NCBI GenBank assembly: GCA_033239525.1
Contig: BSYO01000006.1
Coordinates: 124,001 to 188,000 of the forward strand
Length of the DNA stretch: 64,000 bases
Source: Nepenthes gracilis
Lineage: Eukaryota; Streptophyta; Magnoliopsida; Caryophyllales; Nepenthaceae
Direction: 5' to 3'
Part shown: positions 20,900 to 35,119 of the stretch, piece after piece
How positions within the stretch are numbered: position 1 is the stretch's first letter
Layout: every line of letters begins with the position of its first letter
Notes under the pieces: generated by a model
Told to the model about the DNA's origin: nothing
Seen by the model: the letters and a program-made list of their open reading frames with translations, nothing else
The model's database searches: none
Translations under genes and position numbers: made by a program

Positions 20900-22489
20900 A
20901 AACAGTTTGAATAAGCCCCAACCTTTATCCATTGATTCTGTTACCTTACGTGCCATTTATGATAAATCAATTTATTCACCTTACTTTTATTGCAAATTAG
21001 TTATATTTGATTTATAAATTAGTCAAGCATTTCTTTTTCTTTTTCTTTTTTTACTATTTAATAATAAATTAAAGATATTTCTAACTTTTCAGATTATCTA
21101 ATTTTGTATATTGACTTAAACATTATAAAAGCCCATGAGAATACCCTAGGTCCTTTAACATTTCATATATAGTGTACATGATATTGATTTGAGGATCTTG
21201 ATTATACTCTAATAGGGGCCTACGATGTCCAACTTAAATCTATTTTAGATACATATCAATCTTAGCAATTTTTCTACTATTATTTAATTTGAACTATGAG
21301 TTAATAGATTTAACTAAAATTTTTTTTATTCTCGACCATGTAAAGTACGCTAATTTGATTTAATCTATTTAAGTTGTAATAAAGAGTGAAGTAAATAGTA
21401 CGGTAGTAATCATATTATTATAACAGTATGATAGATTATAAAATTTGGAGAAGTATAATTACGGTATGAAATAGAACTTTCATGTACCTATATAAAAACA
21501 ATTACAGGGAGATAAATAGTTATTTTGTGAAATATTTATTACAAAAGAACTGGAATAACGAATATCAGAGAGAATGTGATATGTAGTTTTTTAAAACTTG
21601 AACATTTAGGAAATATAAATTTCAATAGGCTGACAACGGCTCTTGCTGCCGCCCTACAGATTAGGCCAGCCCACCATCCCTCGTGTCCTTTGGCACCTCT
21701 TTCGTTTCCTATGCACTGGCATATGAAGCACCTAAAAGTATAAGTCACGTACCATCAAAATTTTATTTATATGGATACAAAATCTGTAGAAATTGTAAAC
21801 GAATGATAAAATAAAATATACAAAAATTCTTCAAACATATAGAACTAATGATCGATGATTATCTCATCAATAAAGATTAAATATCAAAGTTAAGATTATG
21901 ATTATTTTTACATAACAAAATGTCATCACCACTATTCACGACTCATAAATTAATCAACTATATATTATTTTCTATAATTGGAGTCAAATTTTTCTTTTTG
22001 ACACGTAAATATTAAGTTTAACTTTTAATTTGTAAATAATATATTGAAATATATCCAAATATATTCAGTCAATTCTCTATAATAATTTTTATTTTGTCAA
22101 AATCGAAAATTTTATATGAAATATAAATATAATATTTTTCTCAAGTTGGAGAAATAATTTACTCATCAAAGTTAAAGTAGAGGTTTTTATTAATTTTTTC
22201 TACAAATATATGATATGTAAAAACAATTGTAGAAATTTATAATATGCAAGAACATAAATGTAAAAATCAGTGACATATAAGACTATTTATATAAAAGTTC
22301 TAAGAATCAAACATATTTTTACATAAGTTTAACACTTAGAGCATCCTAAAATTTCATGGAACGTGAATAGATTGTCATGTGTGTAAACTAAAATCAATTA
22401 GAGTAAAAAATGTCACATATATAAGTATTTAAATAAGAAATATTTAAAAATTTTAGAAAAAAATTTGTAATAAAAAAATTGTCACTTAT
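20900..22489. other. AT-rich intergenic DNA
   Basis: AT-rich spacer. A small GC-richer patch (about 21625-21740) gives a 69-codon minus-strand frame with no recognisable domain. Nothing else stands out. Confidence 0.5.
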
Positions 22490-23323
22490 TGTTGTGTACT
22501 AGAATTCGAATTATCCTACCGGATTGAAGGTTATGAATCGGATCTTCGTACTGTTTGATCTGATATGGATCCGGTCACCATAACTTTGAACCTGAACCCT
22601 CCGCAATATAATTGAAAATAAGAGGTTAGAGGACGGAGAAAATTACTCCCACCGTAAACCCTCCAACACTCGAGTCAGATGGCTTTCCAAGAGTATAGAA
22701 AGATGCATGGATGTTGCGTATATAGTGGATTAAGCATTTAGATGCGCCCAATTGATGAACAGTTTAAAGGTGCATCCACATAGTGGTGGCTTAGAGATGC
22801 ACTCAACAGAGGAGTGGCTTAGAAATGCGCCTGTAGGAGGACACTTAGATGTATAATTTGTAAATTATAGTCAGTCACTTGAAGGGAGATCTCCAGAAGG
22901 GAGAGCTTTACTTCCTAAGAAATTCTTTTGGTCTCTTGGAATGATGGAGGACTAGCCTCTTTGAGATGGAGGGCTCTCTATTGCCATTTCTCTCTTTCTG
23001 GCCATTTCTCTGAGCCATATTGCTTTCTGGTAATCTTTGATCATTTTCTCCCCCTTTGGTCATTTCGGTTCTCCCCCCACCTCTTTCCCGTGAGAATAAA
23101 GGGATACTTATAGAGAAGTAAGGGTGGTTGATTAACCACTTGTTAAACCACCTATTAAACTGTCTTTGCAGATGATAACAAACAGGTAACCTGTGAGAGG
23201 CATATGGACTTACTTTTTGGGCTTAGAATAATTGGGCCATTAGGCTCTCTTTGGTCTAAATTCAATTGGGCCTTTATTTCGTCTGAATCTTCTTCTTTTG
23301 GGTCGAATTTATCGAACCCATCA
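22490..23323 (-). repeat. Solo Gypsy LTR S1
   Basis: 834 bp from TGTTGTG to ACCCATCA. The flanks are CTTAT (22485-22489) and CTTAC (23324-23328), a one-mismatch target duplication. On the minus strand it begins TGATGGGTT and carries the E3-type U5 motif (about 22649-22678, CGGTGGGAG). With no internal region or partner, this is the usual product of LTR-LTR recombination. Confidence 0.75.
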
Positions 23324-23328
23324 CTTAC

Positions 23329-26300
23329 CTTCATTTAAATTTATCAAAAATTTACTTAAATTCTTCTTAAATTTGCCTTCTCCTTCATTCTTTCTTTTCT
23401 TCTATCTCTTTTCTTTCTCTTTCTTCTTTCAAAACCCAACAAAAAATAAGTTAAAATCGATTAGAAAGCCTATTTGTAACAAACTAATACACTTGTATTT
23501 ATTAGGCATAGGGACGAATTCTGTACTGCAGGAGCACACTAAAGATGTATCTATCAAGCGATAATATTATAATCTAAATATGTACGAATATTACTCATAG
23601 ACACCTTAAGCGCGGCTGTTCTATCCAAAACACGTTTGCGCGTGAGTCAGGCAGATATCAAACGCTATTTAGGCTTAATTTTCTTTAGTCTACGACTTAA
23701 TTTTTTACCTGAATTCGCAATTAATTTTAAAAATTTATCAATTTACTTAAATTTAGTATTATTCAAATAACTCTTAGGGTTTATACTTTATATACCTTAT
23801 AGTTTTACATTGACCTATTTGTTCTCTAAGAAATAGAGTAAATTATATTAATAAATTGGAAGAATTGATCATAATGTCCTTTTGGCCAAGGCCTTAGTGA
23901 TACGTAAGGGCAAAATGATAAATTGACCATATATGTACGCAGATAATTTTTACCATGATTAATCTTGATGGATATATGCATCTAGAATATAAAGAAAAAA
24001 ACTAATTATGTATCTTATACATCCAATTTGTTAAATCTATGATGAATAAGTTAGATGGTCAATTAATGTACGTACTAAGTATAGCCTTGTTAAACACTTG
24101 TACATTTGCATGATAGTTATGTTAGAGTTATAATCTACCTACTAAATAGTTGATTAAATGTAAAAGAATAATATTCTTTTTATAGTTGAATTATAGAGGG
24201 TTAGCCACGGGTCTTAAGAACAATAATTAAGAGGTTTAGTTTCTATTGTTATATTATAAGATAATTGAGTAAAAAGTCTTAAGAATTTTAAATGATCTAG
24301 ACTTATAATGTAAGATATTGGATGTGTAGGGTTATTTCTTTTCCTTAGTGGCCAAATGGTAAGCCAAATGTAGGAAAGTTGTATTTTACTTAATATAAAT
24401 ACATCCTATAAGTATTTAAGAATGATCGGAATTAATTAACTTTGAGTCAATTTTTTTATAAAGTAGAAGTTAGCTATGTAGGAAAGTGAAAAGAGACTAT
24501 TATACGAACATCTATGATTAGCCTTTCATTTGATTCAATAGATGTTCGTGTCATTTGCTATTATACTTCTTATTTACTCTATGGTTAAATAGATGTGATC
24601 GTATAAAAATATTATAGTATCAAAAAATATATAACTTTTAAAATTGTATTATAGTCTACAATCGTCAAATACTTATTCTATATCTTAAAGGTTCTAAGGT
24701 CTATTGTTTCACAGAAAGATATTTATAACCTTGTGATTATTATATTTTAATGATATTTATGATATCATGGGTGAGGAGTATCATGGATAGAATGTATATA
24801 CTACAAATATAACCTCTAAAAAGTAGTGAATATACCATATAATGTTGGTGACCTCAAAGTACTAACCTAGCTTATCAGAGTGTAAATGCATGATTTTTAG
24901 TTCACAGTAGTACATTGAGATCCAACGAGGTTCTTTCTTATCTCATATTATTAGACCTTACATTAAGTTGGTTCATTATATGATTACAATTCTTGCTTAT
25001 TATTGTCCTATCTTGTTATTGTTTCATAACTAAGCAAAAAAGAAAAAAAAAAAGCGTACAAAAATTTTAAGATATTAGGATGAATGAGAGCTCATCAGAC
25101 CTTAGGAAAGTCTACACTTTTCTGATATCTAAACTATTTTTAACGGTTGATGCCATTTGATCTTAAAGAAAAATATTTATTAGTCATGTGATTATTATAT
25201 AGTGTAAAATCTCAGATATAATTGATAAGAAATATTACAAGTTGCTACAAGTCATGTTATAGGTATAGTATTCGGAAGAATTATAGAAGTAGTTGCATAC
25301 CATGAATGCTAATAACCTCATGAATTATTAGGAGTATAGATATATAGCATTTAATTCCTTGTGACATAATAAGATCAATGAAAATTTTTATTTTCCCTTA
25401 TAATTGTGATCATGTGCTATGTTATTAGTCATGTGATTATTATATAGTGTAAAATCTCAAATATAATTAGAAAAGGATATTACAAGTTGGTATAAGTCAT
25501 GCTATAGATATAGTGTCTGGAAGAATTATAGAAGTAGTTACACACCATGAATGCCAATGACCTCATGAATTATTGGGAGTATAAATATACTATTCTTAAC
25601 TCACTGTGACATAATAATATTAATGGAGATTTTTATTTTCCCTTATAGTTGTGATCTCATGCTATGTTGGATTTCAAAAAATTCATGTAATGATCTTAAT
25701 ATTTGGGGTACTCTGAGACCTCATGATATTTATTGGAATTCACTAAAATTCGATAGATATTATTCAGGATATCGAGATTATTCATTTAATTAATGTCGAT
25801 GATATTTACTAACATAATTTTTTAAATTTGATGTTGTTGCTATAAGGATTCAATAGAACCCTTATTATTCTTATTACTAGTCAGATTTGAAAAGTCTACT
25901 TATTATTGAGATTTACATCTGAATCATATTATGATTGAGTTGTAGGACTCTTAGGTAGTATTATTGTATTGAGCATTATTGTTATATTTATTGATTTTAT
26001 AGTTATTATTATTAAATAATCTGAAATTTATTATTATTGATATTATTCTTATTATTAGATGATAATTGTTGAGCGTTTAAATTATTCATTATATCTATTT
26101 AGTTTCATATTAGTGCAGGCAAATAGAGTTTATTGGTGAATAAATTTAACTGAGTTGCTTGCATGATGATAATATTATAGATTAGATGTCATCTTAGAAT
26201 TGATGATTATTTACTTATATAGACATTTTTAGTTAAGATATTATTCTTGAGAATTGAGTCCTCATTATTTATGATAATAAATGATATATTTTATTATTTT

Positions 26301-27964
26301 ATTATTATTTATGCGATAAATAGTTATGTCTATTGTTGATATTTTATTTATGAAGCGATTTATAATGATGATTCATATAATTTGAAAAATCACTATGATG
26401 GTTTCAATCTGTGCTCATTAATTTGGTCTGAATCACCACATTAATCATAATAAAATTACTATTACAAATATATTTATTTATCATATAAACGATTAGTTAA
26501 AATATAGATCATCGCCTTAATTTATATTAAGTTAGAACCAGATTTAGTGATCGACAAGGTCTCTTCATCCTTCGATTTCTACTAGTTTGTGACATTGAAA
26601 TCAAGTTTTGATAATATACGAACTATATATTTTCTAGTATAAGAATAATAATCACAAAAGTATAAACACATCATTTAAAGACATAAGCAATTTACTCAAA
26701 AGCCACTCATTGCACTAGTCAAAGCCGAGATGGATAGATTTCAGTATTCATCGTGATATCTTTGACTTTGGTAATTAATTTCACATTTTATCAATAAAAG
26801 GATAAATCATGAATATTATAGAATATAAATGATAATTTTATTGATATAAACTTATTAATATAACATGTAAACGATTGACCCCAAATCATGATTAGAAATT
26901 TACTCTCCCTCAGCACTGTTCATCTTCTTCGTCCTCACTGCAACACTGTTCACCGTGATTTACATTTGGAACGCAAGGTCTAAAATTGGAAGTTCGCATC
27001 TTTATATCTTACTCTTTAACTCAATACAAGATTTAAACGACAATCTAGCGATTAAAAGATGTTAGGATTATTGAGGGAAAAAATAATTTTCTTCTGCCTG
27101 ATTTCACTTGCTTCTCTCGACACCTACAGCAGCATGCAGAAATGGCAGTCGATTCCCCTTCCCCCATCTGATAACAGCCGACTTCAACATGAACCTCCTT
27201 CATTAAAGGCTGCAATTGACCCAACCAAATGCACAGTCCCGCAGCCACTAAACCATACCCCCCCCGCCCCCAAAATGATTCTTCATTTCTACAGGTTCAA
27301 TGTTCAGGTGGTAAGGGAAGAAAAGAGGGACGGCTGGCTGTACGTGTTTGGGCGGAAAGGGGGCTGAATGAATATGTTTAATAAATTTGATTGTTAATAT
27401 TAATTAAATCAATTTAATTAATTATCAAATTATTGTTACACCTATATAAATATATACTCTTATTACAATAAATCATAAATATTGTTTTAAGATATTGAAA
27501 CTAATTATTGACTATCAACTAAAAAAATTATCAAAATGCTTTTCTAATGATATGGAGAATCCAACTTGTTTAGCTTCTTTATGATAATAATTTGAATTTA
27601 ACTATAATAATTTAAGAGTTTAATAAATTTGAATCAAAATACTAATTCATTTCACCTAGGATTGGACCGCCTTTGCCCATGATTGCGGTGTTTGGAACGG
27701 TCTAGTGTCACCTCTACTACCTTCAATTCGAGCCTCCATAAGCCTAGGTTGCATAGTAGATAATGGGGATGAAACGCCTTTCTTGGCCACATGGAACGAA
27801 GGACAAGAAACTACAGCTGTAGGATCATCTCCTTTCATATTTAAACCACGTTCAGCTACTATATGAGTGGAGATATTACAATACATTGCCCATCATTAAA
27901 ATGTAATCCTTGAATATGTCGACTAGTCAAATAGTCAAAGATGAGTACGAATCAACCGAAAAAG
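23329..27964. other. Long AT-rich intergenic region
   Basis: About 4.6 kb of AT-rich DNA. It holds one direct duplication (25181-25670) and a GC-richer patch at 26.9-27.4 kb with a short frame that I do not consider a gene. At 27660-27890 a 76-codon minus-strand frame has balanced composition (SCPSFHVAKKGVSSP), but I recognise nothing in it. Confidence 0.5.
25181..25670. repeat. Tandem duplication, two units of 245 bp
   Basis: Both units begin TAGTCATGTGATTATTATAT and stay alignable to their ends (GGAAGAATTATAGAAGTAG, CCTCATGAATTATT), with scattered substitutions. A weaker third relative may lie near 24.73-24.86 kb (TTGGTGACCTC). Confidence 0.85.
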
Positions 27965-28457
27965 TTGGTGGGTGTGTCACCAGGGGCGCTGTGCGTCGGC
28001 TGCATGTATACGGGGGTGAAATAGGGTTGTCGTTTTACCATACTATGTAAAATGTCTGTAAGCAGAGAGTATCACAGTGATAGGAAAGAGAGAAGAAAAA
28101 TAGAGAGATAAAATGGGAGGAGTATTTTCTTACTTAAGTGACTGTATTTCTTATTCCCGGTTCTCAGGGGGCTTGTGTAGTCAGGGTGAGTTATTATATT
28201 CTACCTCAGGGTTTTTGTGTAACCAGTTTTACATAGTAAAATATTTTCAGAATTTGTTCCGTGATTTTTTTCTTTGATTTGTGAAGGATTTCGTCGTAAA
28301 AAATGTTGTGTATCTTCTTTATTGCTTTGCTCACATTAATGGGGGCTGACGTCGATGGGGCAGTTCGAATTTTTCATTGCGCCGAATTGGGTGGATTCGG
28401 GCTCTTAGAATTCCAACAAGTGGTATCAGAGATAGATGTTACGATTAAGTCATCTTT
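27965..28457 (+). mobile_element. Truncated Copia LTR with primer site (C0)
   Basis: The 3' part of a Copia LTR related to the solo LTR at 38627-40182. It ends CCAACA at 28418 and is followed by TGGTATCAGA (28421-28430), complementary to initiator Met tRNA. Only about 27 bp of leader remain before C1 starts. The 5' part of the LTR is missing. Confidence 0.75.
28260..28296 (+). other. Degenerate ENE-like hairpin, C0 LTR
   Basis: CGTGA, a T7 run, CTTT, a loop with GAAGG, then ATTTC and TCG. This is the same layout as in the better copies, with weakened stems. Confidence 0.4.
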
Positions 28458-29405
28458 TGCTACCAACAAGATTCACCCAAAATAAGGATAATCCCACACA
28501 GTGGAACAAATTTGAACTTCTCCTCAAATCTCAACTGTTAAATTCGTGAATATAAAAAATATAATAATATATAATATTTTTAATATAAAAAATTCTTTTC
28601 AGTCAATAAAAAAATTATAAAATAAAATTTTAAATAAATCCACTATAATAATAATATTGGTTATAAATAATCCACTTCAAAATCCTTTCACTGTAAATTT
28701 AAATAAAGAATAGTTAAATACAAACCCTATCAATGCATCTAATATCCCATAAGAGAAAATACACTGAAAAATAAGAGTAATTAAATAAAAATACAACATA
28801 ACAACAGATATTATAACAACGTATTTGATTTTAATGAATAACAAAACTCAAATTAGACTTCAATGAGAAGTTGAACTTATTCTTCTACTCATTTTTTCTC
28901 ATTTTCACTCTTTGTACAGCGTTACTAATGCAAAAAAATAATTTTAGATACCTTAAAATCATATTATGAGTAACTTTATATTAAAAATGGCACACGAGTG
29001 TCAATTAAGCATGAGTTTTTTAGACAAATGGTGCACAAGTATTTCTCGGGCGTATATCAAACACGACATTTTCTGATAAACTATGCATGTGTTTTCTTTA
29101 GGCAAACATCTAGTACCATTATTTTAGACAAATAGCGCAAGTGTGTCCCTCAAAAAGTTATCATGTGCCACCCTATGGACCTTTGACCGATCATTGGCCA
29201 ATCCGTGCATGCAAATATATATGATTCTTCAGTAGCATTTTCTGCTCGAATGATCATGACCGACATTCAGTCAATCTTTATACGAGTATCGTGTAACCCT
29301 TACTCGACATCTTTAGCAAAGTGTGCCACGTATGAATATTGCCCATCATTCCAATGATTGTCCGTTTATTATGATACCCATAAGAGAGTAACCTAAAACC
29401 CAATA
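28458..29405 (-). repeat. C1 left LTR
   Basis: Aligns with 30977-31856 through shared blocks such as ACACAGTGGAA, AGAGAAAATACAC and TATAAGAGAGTAACCTAAAA-type ends. The start is approximate because it abuts C0. Confidence 0.65.
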
Positions 29406-30976
29406 AATTTCTCATCAAGACCTTATAGGAGACCCTTCGTCTTTACAAGTGGCCGTCATCTCTTATTCTTCAACAACTTTCCCTTTACAGGGGAATCCAC
29501 CCAATGATGACATCTGTAAATCTGAATGATACCCTTTTTTACTCCATTAAATTTGGAGTAATTCCAATCTCATTTGGCTTCTTTTCTATGGTAAAATCAT
29601 TTCTTCTTGCACTTCTTGACCTCTTTTTGCTACCACTTTAACTAATTCTCCTATTAGTCATCTTAGCGTTATTATTGTCAATGAAAACCTTTCATCAAAT
29701 ACCGATTTAAACACTTAGTTTTTCTTATTAAAATAGATATGCTTTTCTTAATTTTCCACTAGTTTTTACCAAATGCCAAACAAAAGTTTTATTCATCAAG
29801 TTTCTTAATTGAAATCACTTTCAACCATAAATTCGAGGCATGCAGCATGCCATTTAACATGAGCCTCATTTTGTTACTTGTCCATAAGCTAATGTCACAA
29901 ATGCCAATGACTCTTAAAAAGCCATTGTCACCTATCTTTAATAACCTATTGTCTTTGGCCATGTAAGCGATGAAGAGGAACTTATTTAATATGTATGGTG
30001 TGAAGAACCATTATTGATCACTCAACTTGTTTATTAATTTGGAAAGCTCAATGTCTTTCTCAGGTGGACAATTAGAAATTCTCTATAGGAAGAAATAAAT
30101 GCCCGACCATTTCTATTATGACCCCTTTTCTTTTAATGTTCAACACTATACTCCTCCTATTTCCACTTGAAATAATTTCGTTTCATGTGACACTTCTTTT
30201 TATAATAGAAGCACTCTTTATAATAGAAGCACTCTATATCCTAAAAATTGGACTGACTGTTATTTCTCTTCGACTTATCATATCATTTCTCAATCTCCGA
30301 TGCCCCTCGATCGCTAGTAGATACCAAAAGTTTTGACTCTCCCAAAACCTCAACACTTTCCTTTTGCTTAAACTCATTCACAAGTAAGAAAGCGATAATA
30401 TCATCGAAATTGGGTATGCCTTGTTACACAATAGCGTTTCGACAATATGATCGTATAAGGCTCGTAAAAAAGCTAATGATACTAATGCCTTATCTTCCTT
30501 ATTGATCTTTTTATCAATTGATGATATTTTGCGCCAAAATCTGATTAAATATATTTAAGTACTTATCAAAACTTTCCTCTTTCAACAACCAAAGGTCATA
30601 AAACTTCTTCACATGCAACCATTTTCTCATAGACTTTGACTAATATTGACTCTCAAATTACATGTAAACCTCTGTTAGATCCAACATGTTTATGACTTCT
30701 TAAATAGTATTATTTATAAGATATAATTTAATTGTACAATTAATAAGATCCATTATATTTTACTACCCTTTATCATTTATCTTTTTTGATTTATCCTCCT
30801 TACTCCAAAATATTTTTACCATTATTTAACATGTCAAAATATTTTTCATATTTTCTCATCAAAGAATAAAATTATTTTACCAATTAAATTATTTAATATA
30901 GAATGACAAGCTCCTTGATATTGACTCTATCAAATCATAATTTTACCACCCAAAAAACTTATTTTCTAATATCATT

Positions 30977-31856
30977 TGTTAACTGTCAACCAAAATATTC
31001 ATAACTGGACACAGTGGAATAACCCTGAATCCCCTGTCAAATATCAATAACTAAATTCATGAGTATAAGAAATATAATAAAATATAATATTTTTAATGTA
31101 AAAAATTATTTTTAACTAAGAAAGAAATTATGATATGAATTCTAAATAAATACACTATAATAATAGTATCGGTTATAAATAACCCCATCTAAAATTTTTT
31201 CACTACAAATCTAAATAAAGAATGGTCGAATATAAATTCTCTTAATATATTTAGCAATCAATAAGAGAAAATACACGGATAAATAAAAGTAACTAAATAA
31301 AAATATATCATGATAAAAAATAATAGAACGTACTTAGTTCTGATTCATTACAGAACTCAAATAAGATCTCAATCAAATATTAAACATTTTTTTCTCTCTC
31401 ATTTTATCCTCTCTCTTTATGCAGCGCTCATTGTGTAAGAAAATAATTTCAAATTTATTAAAATAACGTCAGATGTGATTATATATTATAATTGGTGAAC
31501 AAGCTTCTATTAGGCACACTTCAGCGCAACCCCCTGACAAACATTATAAGAGTGTGCCCTGATGCGCATATCAGGTGAGACCTTTTCTAAAAAATCTTTG
31601 CAAGTATTTCCTTCGAGTACGCATCTGATGTCACTCCTTTGGGCAAACAGTGCATGTGTGTCCACTAGGTGGCCATCATTAGCCACCTTGTTGACTTTTA
31701 ACCGATCATTATACAAATATTATGCAACCTTTCAGTACTCTTTATTATTATTGTGCTACTCTTACTTGACAACTTCTACCAAGCCTGCCACACACATTCT
31801 CCTGATGACTATTAATTTATTGTAGAACTTATAAGAAAGTGACCTAAAATTTAACA
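30977..31856 (-). repeat. C1 right LTR (5' LTR in element sense)
   Basis: Begins TGTTAACTG after the decayed primer site and ends TTTAACA. Paralogous to the left LTR and to 56541-57439. Confidence 0.65.
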
Positions 31857-32091
31857 ATTCATATGATTTATGATGATTAATTTAAAAAATTATAGCGGAG
31901 TAAATAATAATACATGATGGTCTTTTTTAAGATAAAGAGAGCTTTATATAAGAATTGAGAAATGGATATTTCATATTCTATTTATAAACTCTTTTCATAT
32001 GTGAAAAGACATACCCTTTCATAAAGAATCGCGTACCTTTATATCATTAGATATATCATTTCATGAATAATTATTTACTTTCATTTTCTCC

Positions 32092-33151
32092 TGATACGTA
32101 TCTGGATCTGACTTCGAACGAATTTAGGTTGACTGGGTTGTCTAGATTCGGCTCCGTTCACCGAGTTTGGACCCTATACACCACTACAACAAACAAGAGG
32201 TTAGGTGTTGGCAGGATATTATCCCACCGAAAATATTTCGACGCTCAAATCAGCAATAAGCCTTCGAATTATATGAAGATAATTGGAAATGTAAGTTGAG
32301 ATAGAGAGGAAGATTGAGGTGAGAAGGAGTGATCGCCTTCAGATGTAAGAACGTTCTTGCGGCTCGTCAAGAGCACAATTTCTTGACCAATGTTCACGGG
32401 AAATTAGCAGGAAGCTAAATCCTGTAAGCGTGAAAACTTTAAATGACAGAGTTCAGGGAGCGAGTGGAGTCTCTGAAATCTGAAAGCTTAGTATGAGATT
32501 ATTACAGTAAGCGATCGTATGCTTGGGAACGAGCGTTAGTATGTTCAGAGATTTTTCAGTCGTAATTCTTTGTTATTTCGTTCTTGTCCCCTCTGGAATG
32601 GAGACTCCGTGGGGTCATATAGATAGTGGGTAGGGCGACCTTTCTTGGCCAAGAAGGCGCAATTCCTGTATCGTGTTCGGTGGCTTTCCTTGAGTAGGAA
32701 GGATTGATTTGTGCATTCTGTTGGGATCGTTTTCTTTCTGGACGGGTAACAATTTTTTAGATTATTTGCCTTCCTTCTACACTTTGTAGGTAGGAAGAGA
32801 GAATCTGACACATTCCTTATAAGAAGGGCGTTAAATCTGTTGATACATTCTTTAGTACAGATTAACTTCAATGAAGGCAGGAAATCAGGGAAAGGGATCA
32901 TTACTTATCATGTGTGGAAACGTTGGCCAAATTGGGCCTCGCCCATATAAAGTTTTTATCTCTTCTCAATCTGCTTGCTACAGTGCTCCAGGTCAACAGA
33001 GATGTTGACCGTCTTAAAGGAGTGCGTTGGCCACCTAGTTGGCCTTTCACGCAGTCAACGCTAGCGTTAACCGTCCAAATGCGCATGTGAACTTTCTTGG
33101 ATTTTGGGCCGTTTTTCTTATTGGGTCAGCCCGCTATGGGCTTACCCATCA
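32092..33151 (-). repeat. Solo Gypsy LTR S2
   Basis: 1060 bp from TGATACGTATCTGG to TTACCCATCA. The flanks TCTCC (32087-32091) and CCTCC (33152-33156) differ at one base. It contains the E3-type U5 motif at 32223-32253. No internal region is attached. On the minus strand it begins TGATGGGTAAGCCC, close to the start of the E4 LTR (36616), so the two belong to related families. Confidence 0.78.
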
Positions 33152-33156
33152 CCTCC

Positions 33157-34082
33157 AGTTAAGGAAATAAATTAATTCATCTGTACTATTTTAAATTATT
33201 CTAATTAAACTATAAATTAAAAATAATTAATATAAATCTAAATTTTAAATATAATTGTAAGTATGACTCACATATAGAGATTAATTAAAAATTATTCTAA
33301 CAATTTAAAGAAATATGGTGCATGATGATAGCTTTAATGAGAAAAATATGCCTATGCAATTGACTTTAGTTTTCTTAAAATCTTACTGAACTAGCTTTAC
33401 CTGTTTAAGAGAATCCCAAAGTCTAGTGTTTCAGTCATTCAACTTATCGCACCTTGGTCACACCATATCTGGTGCTGGGCTTGTCTTCTGCTATACCATG
33501 TTTCGACCTGTCATCAACACCTTGTCCAAAGTTTACCCTGAGCATATTCTCTTGTCCTCTTGTCTTTACCGTGATATGAATATTACACAGAGAGTTAATG
33601 ATTTTTCATAACTAATCGATTGAATGCCTTCTTTACCTCCGCTGACCCGATGTGCATATCGACCTCCCGTTGGATTTTTCCCTTGGCACCATTGTGCCTA
33701 AGTCAGCAGCCTGTCTTAGCCAACAGTGTACCCCGGATCAACAATCTTCCCTTTAGGATTACTCGTATTTCTCTCCCTTGTACAAAATGAGGTAAAAAAC
33801 AAAATCTTCTCCTCTCTCCCATCTGTACGCTTTCTTTACGGTATGTTTAGTTAAATAAAGATAGATTTAAGTTTTAATTTCTAAAATATATATCCTCATT
33901 TACTTTCCATTACCTTCTCTGGTTGACATATTAAAGGAGAAAATAGTTATTTTTTAAAAGTATTTAACCAACTAATATTATGGAGGGATATTTTTTCTTG
34001 GATTCACGTAATTACAATTCATAGCTTGCCAATAAATGCCTATCTCTTGAGTCTGTCAACATATTAGCTAGTACGTGATATA
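33157..34082. other. Intergenic DNA
   Basis: Mostly AT-rich. A less AT-rich patch near 33420-33800 has a 61-codon plus-strand frame with no recognised domain. No gene can be supported. Confidence 0.45.
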
Positions 34083-34970
34083 TTTAATATTATAGTTAGC
34101 GGGTTCAGATTTAAATCTGGCTTTGTAAACTGTTGCTCCGGCCAACTCTCCGATGCCTAAATCATCCAACGAAGACAGCTCCAAGTCTGGCCTCCTTGAT
34201 GACTCGCCAATGCCCAGAGCCGGCGCCCTTGCATAGGCCGCATCAGTTTGCAGACATTCCTCGGAGAGAGTAGATGACGAAGGAGTCATCTCACTAGAGT
34301 CCCTCACAAAAGAGTCCCAGGAAAGCATATCCCTGTACTTCCTTTTGGGATGGCGACCTGGCGTGGCAGAGGTGTCGCCTTCCTCCGTCCAAACCTCCAT
34401 TGCGCTCCATTTAGTGCCCTCTGGGAGACCTAGTTATTAGTGCAATGCAAAATGCCAGGGTTCTCCTCCACCAGTGACATCAGCGGCAACGCCATCAGTT
34501 CTTCCCTAAGCAGAATGTCCCCAGCATAGGCGTCGCTGATCCGGTCCCATTAATTCAAGACTCTCCAACTGACGTCAACCGCCACGAAGAAGTGCGTCTT
34601 CCAACTATTTACCTGGTTCGGGTTTCTCCCGTTTATTTCAAATCTTGTATACGGAGCGAAGGAAACCCAGTCAACATTGACCTAGAAGATCACCTTTAAG
34701 ATTCGGGCATTCAGGGTGACCCCCTTGGTGTGAAAGAAGACGTACAAAGCCACCAGATATCGAACAACGCTTAGACAAAGACGAGCCATAGGGATCTCTA
34801 AACCCCTCAAGATCTCGCGCAACTCTATCGCAAACAAAATACGGAGACTAGCTTTCAAGTGTTCATCATAGACCATTATGAACCCGGGATGAGAAAAGCA
34901 AGTGGTGTCATCAGCACCAGGCAAACTGTATCGCATGGTGCTCGGGATGTAATACCAATTGCACAAAGAC
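34083..34970 (-). pseudogene. E4 antisense gene remnant (gypsy-type transposon domain)
   Basis: From about 34966 the minus strand reads CNWYYIPSTMRYSLPGADD, PGFIMVYDEHLKASLR, LRGLEIPMARLCLSVVRYLV and ARILKVIF, then a stop. In the same region follow VNVDWVSFAPYTRFEINGRN and NSWKTHFF, co-linear with residues 45-155 of the E1 antisense protein (VYEVHLKGG, ALGVPFARL, WKDKYF). Beyond that an acidic/Ser-rich part is split by stops and frameshifts and cut off at the element's left end; the coiled-coil exon is absent. It is a fourth, independent family member carrying this gene. Confidence 0.8.
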
Positions 34971-35119
34971 TCTACCTCCTCGCCAGTTAGAGTGAACCGA
35001 ATATTGGCAACGCCTTAGGTAGTTATTCGATAAACTGTCAAGACAAGAAAGGGAATGGCGAATCAGGGCAAAGATATTCAGCGAAGCGGAGAGGTACAAA
35101 GACGGCTGAGTGCTAGTGC

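Larger units (their letters stand above)
28458..31856 (-). mobile_element. C1: AT-rich Copia-like element without recognisable pol
   Basis: Two direct repeats, 28458-29405 (948 bp) and 30977-31856 (880 bp), are diverged copies of one LTR family; a third copy is at 56541-57439. Left of the right LTR, 30964-30976 reads TCTAATATCATTT, a decayed reverse primer site (TCTGATACCACTT), which gives minus orientation. The 1.57-kb interior has no long frame. Its first 200 bp next to the left LTR resemble the interior of C2 at 54558-54760. No target duplication is visible, so the element is old and may have lost an end. Confidence 0.7.

Noticed and set aside
27059..27367. 102-codon plus-strand frame as a host gene
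   Set aside because: Low-complexity Pro-rich translation, no homology I recognise, and a competing frame on the other strand.
27656..27886. 76-codon minus-strand frame as an exon
   Set aside because: Balanced composition, but no recognised domain and no partner exons; too short to support.
28453..31861. Target duplication for C1
   Set aside because: Flanks TCTTT and ATTCA do not match, so the element's ends or age remain uncertain.
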